Of a stretch of DNA of 64,000 nt, positions 56,398 through 64,000 are shown one piece after another (the stretch's first letter is position 1; each line of letters opens with the position of its first letter). Location: assembly GCA_019426215.1 (NCBI GenBank), contig CM033392.1:51945149-52009148 (forward strand). The letters are read 5' to 3'. The stretch is from Buddleja alternifolia (lineage: Eukaryota > Streptophyta > Magnoliopsida > Lamiales > Scrophulariaceae). A model generated the notes under the pieces. It was not told the origin of the DNA. It did not search any database and saw nothing but the letters and a program-made list of their open reading frames with translations. Made by a program: the position numbers and the translations under genes.

Positions 56398-57267
56398 GTT
56401 ACATGCGCATGTACTCATAAAAATGCGCATACGATTAATAAAAGTAGTTATATTTAATTGGGTTATTCAATATTAGTGAACACACCTGTCCAACAAATTT
56501 GCATATGCACTACTGGTCATGCCCCCACAATGATTAAACAAAATGTGTCAAGTGAAATACATAATATACATTGATATTATTTTATATTAATACTTGGTGG
56601 CAATTTATTCAAGTCATTTCATATTTTTCTATGTAAGTTCATTATATATTTTAGTATATGTTTAATGACACCAAGTATCTTTTAGCATAATTTTTGCACT
56701 ACAACAATAATAAATATTTAAATTGTTGAATTAGACATTTTAGTATTAAGTTTTAAATATGATTATAGTTATGTATATAGTTTTATTTACAATTATTCTA
56801 GTCGTGTCGTGTTATATATATTTCCTTTAATGTATTGTGCTCATGTATCCTATTGTTTTATCAACGTAATATTAATCACATAATAAAATTTCTTCAAGGA
56901 TCCTCACACTTTAATTTGAAATTATAAAGAGTACAAGAGAAAGTAGAAAGTAATTTATATTGTGGGTAATTAATTAAGTTGATAGAGTGAAAATCTTACT
57001 TGCATGAGAGGAAAAAAATACCTCTTTTTATCAAATTTATTATTATTTATTTTTCATTTTGGACATATCTAGCAAAGTTTCATTTCTTTAATTGGAATAT
57101 TTTTAAAACTATTTCTTACTTAAATAACTTCCTATTATTTAAATATTTAACATTTTCACTTTCAACATTTATCCAAAACTGTATGTAAAGTCAAAATCAT
57201 TTTTCAATATTGAGACGAGATAATAATAAAAACATAACTTGGTCAATTCATTCGCGCAATTGCAATG
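56398..57267. other. Intergenic AT-rich DNA
   Basis: No gene, RNA gene or clear repeat seen. Confidence 0.5.
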
Positions 57268-57277
57268 AATTCTAATT

Positions 57278-57761
57278 GGCAAAATTATTTTTTAATTCGT
57301 TAACTTGGCCTCCTTTGTATTTTAGTCATTTAAGTTGACGCATTGCAAAATTGGTCTGTTATCTTCCGACTTTTTATAATTTTAGTCATTTTATGCTTAA
57401 AAAATTGGTAAATTTAATCCGTCAATACCCATCATTACCACAATTACACATTATTATTAGATATCATCTATTAGAAGCTAAAAAACACAAAGCCGCAAAG
57501 CCTTTATTGTATGAAGGAGATAATTTTATGCATTTCAAAACTTAAAATTATAGTGAAAATCTACCTAATCAAATTTCTCAATTTTTACCAATTGACTATG
57601 ACACTGAATAAATTGACGGACTAAATTTACCAATTTTTTAAGCACAAAAAGACTAAAATTACAAAAATTTAGAAGATAACGAGTCAAATTTACAACGCGT
57701 CAATTTAAAGAATTAAAATACGAGAGAGGCCAAATTAACATACTAAAAAAATAATTTTTCC
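57278..57761. mobile_element. MULE-type MITE
   Basis: AATTCTAATT flanks both ends (57268-57277 and 57762-57771), a perfect 10-bp target duplication. Arms over about 150 bp are inverted repeats (GGCAAAATTATTTTTTAA against its reverse at 57745-57761, and TTGACGC near both inner positions). There is no ORF of note. Confidence 0.88.
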
Positions 57762-57770
57762 AATTCTAAT

Positions 57771-57910
57771 TTATAGATAGGTTAAAAAGAGATGGCAAAG
57801 TATGAAAGTCAAAAATGTCCACCGACCATTTGATGTGACCTTAAAACTGGGAGTGTCATTTTCAGTACCAGTCATTCTTGGACTCACAGGAGCTATGTCC
57901 CGGGATGATA
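57771..57910 (+). repeat. Dispersed direct repeat, copy 1
   Basis: About 140 bp, including CCACCGACCATTTGATGTGA and CCTTAAAACTGGGA, recur at 59160-59305 in the same orientation at roughly 85-90 percent identity by eye. Confidence 0.8.
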
Positions 57911-58662
57911 TATATATATATATATATATATGAGACGTTGAATTCCCCACATATATCTATATATTTATACATTTGAAATGCAAATCACTAGTAACCCCCA
58001 AATTTCGGGGCCACTAAGTATCACACCATTTTCACTAATGTTCTTATGAGTACAAGGCTTTGGTTTTAATAATAACAGTAAAAGGTTTCGAATTTAATTG
58101 GAATGTTCTCGTTCAGGGTATTAGCGAATTGCTCCATTCGGAAATGATGATATATTCATCATTCATAGAAAAATCTAATTTAGCCTCGGCTTGATTGAAT
58201 CCCACTATTACATGATAAATATAATATATTTATTTTGTGATGAATTACTCTCCTCGAAATATACTTCGATCACATAAAAAGTGTAACTAATTGTCTTATA
58301 AATAACTTGGGTTCTGCGAAATTGGGTCCCGACTAAAAATTTTCGTCACCAACATAAATTTGTCGTGACATATAACCAACTTGATCGCCTTGTCTCGACT
58401 GTTACATTAGAAGATAAAACACTAGCCTTTACTGGATTAAGCCGTAAGCCCACAAGATGTTCACATAAATTAGCAAACTTCAAGTCCTAAATTGGTTTGA
58501 ATCCGCAACGTTTAAATGGAAAGATATTTAACCACTCATAGAGACCATCACAGTAGATGGAATCCAACCACATTGAGTTTACCTTCCACATAAGCTCGTG
58601 AGTTAAATAGGACATAGGGAAATAAGTTACATAATTCTACCACCATACAAGAAAATAAGTTA

Positions 58663-59050
58663 CATAATTAACTCCTGTTAGTCCATAATACACCTGTATA
58701 AATTGACAAACTCCATATTCTCAATTAGATTTGAATTCTTGACATTTTGGAGAGTTATAGGTTTTAACCAGTTAAAACTTGTTCAGATATATGAACTCAA
58801 CTGAATCACTGCAACTCTACTAACACACAAGCAAATAAGTTATAATCACTATTGGATCAAAATTTATAATCAACTATCATTAGCCCATAATACACCCATA
58901 CAAAATGACAAATTCGAGTCTTCAATGAGAATTCAATTCGTGACATTTAGTTGGAGAGTTGTAGACTTTACCATTTCAACCAAATAACTATATTAATAAA
59001 AGCTCGTTGAGATATATAACCAAATTTAATTATTTAAACTCCACCAACAC
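58663..59050 (+). repeat. Two degenerate tandem units of about 190 bp
   Basis: Each unit contains TTAG(T/C)CCATAATACACC, then a phrase like GAATTC(T/G)TGACATTT, then GGAGAGTT(A/G)TAG. Unit 1 begins near 58663 and unit 2 near 58858. A weaker third copy may lie at 58470-58640. The function is unknown. Confidence 0.6.
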
Positions 59051-59159
59051 TTTTATAAAATGACCGCTAATCCCATTGAACCAAGCATTACATTGAACCA
59101 AGCATTACAAACCGGTTATCATCAATTCAAAATGCATCTTTATAAAAACAAAAATGACC

Positions 59160-59305
59160 TCTAATTTATGGATAGGTTAAAAAGACAGAGCAAAGAATGA
59201 AAAGTCAAAAACTTCCACCGACCATTTGATGTGACCTTAAAACTGGGAATATCATTTTCGCCGGTCATTATTGGGCACATAGGAGCTAGGATCTCGGGAT
59301 GATAT
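59160..59305 (+). repeat. Dispersed direct repeat, copy 2
   Basis: Counterpart of 57771-57910. Both copies precede a transposon-like junction ending GGGATGATAT. Confidence 0.8.
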
Positions 59306-59357
59306 TTGTACAGATTGGTATACCCACGTATGTGTAGATCAGAAGAAGATCATCAAC

Positions 59358-59781
59358 CAATGGCGGATCCAAAAATTGAGCTCAGTGGGAGCACTAAAAA
59401 TTTTATTGAGGGGGTGCGGGGGGGTTTGTCCCCACGGTACGGTTCCCTATATTTATGGGGAAAAATATAATAACTAATTGGGTTCAATTATAACTTTTGA
59501 CATAATTTATATTTTTATACTTCTTTTGTTATAGTCAGAATTTTGGGTTTTGAGGGGTGAACTCAAAGTAAAGGGAGAAAATGTGATATTTTTCGATCTT
59601 GAGAGGGGCGAAATTCAAATATAAAAAATTTTGTAAGGTAAAAAAATAATTTTTCAAAATTAAAGGGCACTTAATAATTTTGAGTGGGGCATTAATGCAA
59701 TTAAAAATTTTATATATATAAAAAAAAACAAGAATTTCATTGGGGGCACTGCCCCCTTGCTGACACTTCCGTCCGCCCTTG
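59358..59781. mobile_element. Non-autonomous hAT-like element
   Basis: The termini CAATGGCGGATCC and the reverse of GTCCGCCCTTG are related inverted repeats. Subterminal GGGGGCACTGCCCCC is palindromic. Flanks TCATCAAC and TCATTAGC agree at 5 of 8 positions. There is no ORF. Similar ends are widespread in plant hAT MITEs. Confidence 0.6.
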
Positions 59782-60561
59782 TCATTAGCAACCTCAAATT
59801 TCGAGAGCCACTTGCAGAATTGATTATATCACAAATAGGATTTAAAACTTTTTTTAAAATATAATTTTATAACGCAAAAGTATTCAAATAAAATTATAAG
59901 AAAATGCACCAAACACACCAATAATTGTGATTTAGAGAAACAATTTTCAACATTTCAAAAGCTGGGGCCAAACGGCATCTACGTATCCCACCATTTTCAC
60001 TAACCGGTATCAAGTCTATTATTTTCACTATAGTTGAAAGAAAGAGAGAAAGACAAAAAGATAAAATTGTCATTATGATGGGTCATTACCAACCAACCAA
60101 CCGTGCATGTGCTGTAATTGGTCTGTGCAACACGTGGCTATATATGCTTTCACGCATTTAAAATGAATAGTATTCAAAAGTTAATGCTTACCAAAGACAA
60201 AAGAAAAAAATCAAAAATTAATTATCAGAAAACAATAATGGTATTAATTATGAATGTTACACATGAAAATAATTGGGTGACCAAGGTCCGGCGTCACTAA
60301 CCGATCTTCTATCTCAGGAAAATATATTATAATAATATCACATCATTATGAAATTGATAAGTGTTTATTTTAAAAAAAAATATTAATAATAATTCAAAAT
60401 AAATGGATACTTGTCAATCCCACAACGATATAACACCATTGTGTTATACCATCATAAGATAGAAGATCTGCTCCGCCAACATTAAGGGAAAAAGAATTAG
60501 TCAAGAGCGATTTACAGTATCTGATTAATTTTAAATTTGTGAACAATAAGATTTTGATGTG
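59782..60561. other. Intergenic AT-rich DNA
   Basis: No gene seen. A 60-codon open stretch at 60118-60300 has no recognisable features and is probably chance. Confidence 0.5.
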
Positions 60562-60576
60562 AATTAATATTTCAAT

Positions 60577-60764
60577 ACCATCAAAGTCTAGCACAATTGG
60601 TAGATAGTTGGATTCCTTAATCATGTTGGCCAGGGTTCGATCACTGGTCGTGTGTATGGAAAAGACTTTGTTTGGAGAGGGTGTACCCACCGATCTGACT
60701 CAAAGGAATTAGTCTCTGACGTTCGGCTGGTGAACACCCTTGGTTATAAACTAAAAAATAAATA
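60577..60764 (+). mobile_element. tRNA-derived SINE with 15-bp target duplication
   Basis: AATTAATATTTCAAT flanks both sides (60562-60576 and 60765-60779), exact over 15 bp. The head carries an A box TAGCACAATTGG and a B box GGTTCGATCAC about 45 bp later, in tRNA spacing. The tail is A-rich (CTAAAAAATAAATA). The length is 188 bp. This is a textbook SINE, probably fairly young. Confidence 0.92.
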
Positions 60765-60932
60765 AATTAATATTTCAATCATTTAACTCTTTATTTCCCC
60801 TATAATGTCTTGTTTTGACCTCCACTAATTTCTTACGTTTCTTTGGAAAAAAAAAATTGATGGCATCAAAATTGTGAATTGTGGATTTTTTACTTAGGCT
60901 TTTTCTGATGAAGAATCAAATGAAAAAACTAT

Positions 60933-61059
60933 ATAATAAAATCATGTGATAAGCAAAGCCACGATATCACCATGATTAAATGACCACCCCCACTGGTGAT
61001 ATGGTGGCTCCACCCCCACTAGTGATATGGTGACTTTGCTTATCACATGATTTTATTAT
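60933..61059. repeat. Foldback hairpin
   Basis: Arms of about 38 bp with few mismatches (ATAATAAAATCATGTGATAA and its reverse) enclose a short loop. The loop holds two further GGTGATATGGTG-like units. It may be a small MITE. No target duplication was identified. Confidence 0.75.
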
Positions 61060-61127
61060 GTAGATAATTTATAATTGGTTCTTTTTCTTTATTAATTAGG
61101 GTTAGGTCAGTTGAAATGGATAATATC

Positions 61128-61632
61128 TGATGTGGGCTAAAAATATTTAGGGGTATTAGAGTAATTTGACCCATCATTGGTCCGGGTCGGGGCGTCTCCC
61201 GCGGACCAAGACCCGCGGGTAATGTATTAGTTAAGCCTAAAAGAGCTGGCGACCCAATAAGAATATTAAGATTATTCTAATTACTTAAGCATGATAATAA
61301 TAATAAATTAAGCCTATTGGGTTCCTGGCAAAGTAGGGCCCAATAGCCCATAGCTCATAGTCAGCTCCATATAAATACCTCAAAGGAGCTGGAAAGTGGG
61401 CATTATCTACTCCCCCAGTGAAAAAGACACTGGCTAGAGAGAGCAACCTCATTAACGAACTACGAATCAACTTGATCCCACATTGATTGGGTATGTAGGC
61501 AGCTCAAAGTTACCGAGTGCAGTCTATACCAAAATCCACCTCTAACCTAGTTTGTCGTGAGTTGGATCGGTTCCTCCACCCCACATGGTCGAACACGTGA
61601 CAATCATACTCTGACGATTTTCAACATCATCA
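61128..61632 (+). repeat. 5' LTR of a Tat-lineage element (limits approximate)
   Basis: TGATGTGGGC to CATCA, about 505 bp, immediately before the primer-binding site. It contains TATAAATA at 61370-61377. The 3' LTR is beyond the window, so the outer boundary is not confirmed by a target duplication. Confidence 0.65.
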
Positions 61633-61635
61633 GAT

Positions 61636-61653
61636 TGGTCCCGTCTGTGGGAA
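61636..61653 (+). other. Primer-binding site
   Basis: TGGTCCCGTCTGTGGGAA, three bases after the LTR, matches the usual Tat form (TGGCGCCGTCTGTGGGAA) with one change. Confidence 0.75.
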
Positions 61654-61910
61654 CCGCGCTCCAACCACTGAGAATGCAGACTAAGGATAGTAACTGTAAA
61701 ATTGGCAGCAATGAGCCACAGGTAGCTTGGCCACGCGGATGGCCGCCACCCCAGCTACTGCCGACCGAGACCTCACCCCATCACTGTCAGGACTTTCGAG
61801 ATCTCGGGTGATCGGCCATCGTTGGATGCCAGTGGAAGCAACAGGAGCCACGATCGGGAAGGATTTGAGACACAGAGCATCTCGTTCGAAGTTCGAGATC
61901 TGAGAGTCGG
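61654..61910 (+). other. Residual leader spanning the gag deletion
   Basis: About 260 nt lie between the primer site and protease, where an intact element would have well over 1 kb of gag. No Gag motifs are readable. Overlapping minus-strand frames here are chance. Confidence 0.6.
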
Positions 61911-62469
61911 ATCCCCTCACGAAACGAAGCTTTGGTGATCTCCGCTACAATCGCAGATTCCTGGGTGAGCAAGATCCTCATCGACAGTGGAAGCTCCGCA
62001 AATATCATCTTTTCGGATGCATTCAACAGGTTGTCCGTTGGGAAGGCCAATGTCCCAATGATCAAGACCCAGCTGGTCGCCTTCATGGGTGACACCATTG
62101 CCATTGTCCTTGGGCACATTTCCTAAGCGTATTACCCGGGAGGTGAAGTTTTTGGTGATTAAAGCCCCCTCTGAGTATAGTGCTATACTGGGGAGGCCGA
62201 GCTTAAACCTCTTCCGAGCTGTCATCTCCACCTTCCATCTCAAACTCAAATTCCCTACTCCTAGCGGGACGGGGAAGATCGTTGGGGATAAACGGCTGGC
62301 GAGAGAATATTGTTACAACGCCTTCAAGAGGAGGCGGAGCGACCTGGGTCCCAGGCCAGGGCCAGAGTTAATCGAAATCGACATGGTGTCACACGCGCCA
62401 AGCACGGCATCCCAGGCCTCGAAAGATGATAGAAGCACCCGGGGCGAAGCATCCGAGAGCCTGAAATGA
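61911..62469 (+). pseudogene. Tat-type protease with frameshift
   Basis: The first part contains the active site Ile-Asp-Ser-Gly-Ser-Ser in KILIDSGSSANIIF; plant elements of this lineage usually have DNGSS or DSGSS here. A frame change around 62085-62100 moves the reading to LPLSLGTFPKRIT and then EYSAILGRPSLN, the conserved C-terminal loop of the protease. The remainder to 62469 is a variable linker ending beside the RT start. Confidence 0.75.
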
Positions 62470-64000
62470 TCGAGCTAGTTCCGGGTTACCCAGAGAAAGT
62501 AACGAAGGTCGACGCTACCTTAGGACCCATCCTTGAAAGGGAGTTAGCACACTTCTTGCAAGGCAACACCGATGTGTTTTCTTGGGACGCGTCGGATATG
62601 GAGGGGATTGACCCCCAGATCATGACTCATCACTTGAACACATATCTCGATGCTCGCCCGTTGAAGCAACGCAAGAGAACTATGGGGAGAGAGAGGAGTT
62701 TTGTTGCGAAAGAAGAAGTTGAAAATCTTCTCGCGGATGGATATAAAAGACCGGTACACTACCCAGAATGGTTGGCCAACATCGTGATGGTAAAGAAGCT
62801 CAACGGCAAATGGAAGATGTGTATAGATTTTACCGATCTAAACAAGGCATGCCCTAAGGACTCATATCCCCTTCCCCGAATAGATGAATTGATAGATTCC
62901 ACCGCAGGGTGCGAGGTGTTGACCATCCTGGACGCAAGGCAAGAATACAATCAAATTTCGTTGGCACCAGACGACCAAGAGAAGACGAGTTTTGTCACTG
63001 ATCAAGGGACGTTCTGCTACAATGTCATGCCTTTCGGGCTAAAGAATGCAGGGGCGACCTATCAAAGGCTAGTTAATAAGATGTTCGAGGCACAATTAGG
63101 AAGGAACATGGAGGCGTACATAGATGATATGCTAGTCAAAAGTAAATAGGAACCTGACCATATACGAGACCTATATGAATGCTTTGGAGTTAAACGTTAC
63201 AAGCTGAAACTCAACCCAGCCAAGTGCACCTTCGGAGTGCATGGGGGGAAATTCTTAGGGTTCATGATAAGCGAGAGAGGGATAGAAGCTAATCCCGAGA
63301 AGATCAGAGCCATACTGGAGCTGGCGCCCTCTAAATCCAAGAAGGAAGTGCAAGAGTTGATAGGGCCAACAACAGCCCTCAATAGGTTCATTTCGTGATT
63401 AGACGATAAGGGGTTGCCCTTCTTCAAGGCGATAAGGAAAGCAAAAGACTTCGTATGGGATACACAGTGTCAGGTGGCGTTTGAGAAATTAAAAGAATAT
63501 TTAATCTCCCCGCCATAGCTCACTAAACCCATTGATGGAGAGACTCTGTACTTGTACCTAGCCGTAACCCACGAGGCAGTCAGAGCGGTGCTAGTCCGAG
63601 ATGATAATGGGGACCATAAACCCATTTACTATATCAGTTTCCTACTACGAGCGGCTGAGCCGAGATACCCTCTCATCGAGAAGTTGGCCCTCGCTCTAGT
63701 AGTGGCTGCCAGAAAATTACGACTTTATTTTCAATCGCATCCTGTGGTAGTGCTCTCTAACCATCCCTTGAAGAGAATACTGTCAAGCCAAGATGTGTCC
63801 GGGCGAATGGTAAAGTGGGTGGTCGAACTTAGCGAGCATAGCATAGAGTTTCGAAGATGACCAGCCATCAAAGCACAAGTGCTAGCCGACTTTGTCGCTG
63901 AGATGCTAGAAGAGGAAGCTGGATGCTCTCTACCCACGTGGACACTGTTTATCGATGGATCATCCACCAGCTTAGGCAGTGGAGCGGGGGTGATAGTCGA
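62466..64000 (+). pseudogene. Tat-type reverse transcriptase and RNase H, four internal stops
   Basis: All in one frame: RT entry (DVFSWDASDMEGIDP), YPEWLANIVMVKKLNGKW, CIDFTDLNKACPKDSYPLP, MPFGLKNAGATYQRL and the catalytic YIDDMLVKS. Next come the connection domain (KLNPAKCTFGV), RNase H (PIYYISFLLRAAEPRYPLIEK) and the start of a second RNase H. Stops lie at 63147 (TAG), 63396 (TGA), 63516 (TAG) and 63858 (TGA). The loop usually reading LDAFQGYNQ is LDARQEYNQ. The gene continues beyond the window. Confidence 0.88.

Larger units (their letters stand above)
61128..64000 (+). mobile_element. Decayed Ty3/gypsy retrotransposon, Tat lineage, gag deleted
   Basis: Order seen: LTR, primer-binding site, about 270 nt of residual leader, protease, reverse transcriptase, RNase H, then the start of a second RNase H (TLFIDGSS...GSGAGVIV) at the window edge. 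A duplicated RNase H is the mark of the Tat lineage (Retand/Ogre and relatives). Gag is missing between the primer site and protease. Stops and frameshifts make it non-functional. Confidence 0.85.

Noticed and set aside
61285..62249. Minus-strand frames in the Tat element
   Set aside because: They run antisense to LTR and protease and have no family resemblance.
1..64000. CRISPR arrays, rRNA genes, bacterial operons
   Set aside because: Repeats present are tandem duplications, LTRs and MITEs; nothing has regular spacers, and gene structure is eukaryotic with introns.
1..64000. Functional tRNA genes
   Set aside because: The A and B box pairs found belong to SINEs or the TIR element; no cloverleaf with acceptor stem was seen.

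Overview
This window looks like nuclear DNA of a flowering plant. It is AT-rich, it holds intron-rich plant genes (a phytochrome-interacting bHLH factor, a plastid-type aldo-keto reductase and a peroxisome-type polyamine oxidase), and it is packed with plant retroelements and MITEs. It also carries a nuclear copy of plastid ycf2 DNA. A eudicot is likely and an asterid is possible, but that is an impression from protein wording, not a test.

Layout. 1-4989 is the 3' part of a Sirevirus-like copia element: a long intron-bearing extra ORF, a polypurine tract and a 1.55-kb LTR. About 5.6-5.75 kb is a decayed HSP70-17-like exon on the minus strand. 5976-13700 is an old minus-strand Mutator-like element (MULE) with recognisable terminal inverted repeats; it was hit twice and carries a copia solo LTR (6650-8249) and a Sirevirus-like solo LTR (10047-11550). 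About 15.16-18.3 kb is a ycf2-derived plastid insertion cut by a deleted Sirevirus-like element (15198-17981, TSD ACTGA). 19434-24427 is a complete 10-exon aldo-keto reductase gene (369 aa). 29142-32818 is a complete PIF4/PIF5-like bHLH gene (7 coding exons, 441 aa).

33142-43740 is a 5'-truncated minus-strand LINE split by a young Athila-like non-autonomous element (34592-43572, TSD CTGCA, almost identical 1364-bp LTRs) that keeps gag-protease and the Athila ORF-1 but has lost RT, RNase H and integrase. 48586-53665 is a complete 10-exon minus-strand polyamine oxidase gene (489 aa, PTS1 ending SRM). From 53 kb onward there are MITEs with clear target duplications, a copy of polyamine oxidase exon 2 lodged inside duplicated flanking DNA, a SINE with a 15-bp TSD, and, from 61.1 kb to the end, a decayed Tat-lineage Ty3/gypsy element lacking gag.

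The three host genes do not form a pathway; they are ordinary gene islands in repeat-rich DNA. The most unusual points are: the two-intron extra ORF of the Sirevirus-like family, seen again in diverged form in the second element; nine-base-spaced GCACA-NN-TGTGC dyads repeated in the LTR and the interior of the Athila-like element; a terminal-inverted-repeat element whose arms each carry a pol III A/B-box pair; a Gln-to-Glu change in the PIF phytochrome-B-binding motif; and the exon-2 templated insertion near 56 kb. All splice sites and family names were read by eye; no database search or alignment program was run.
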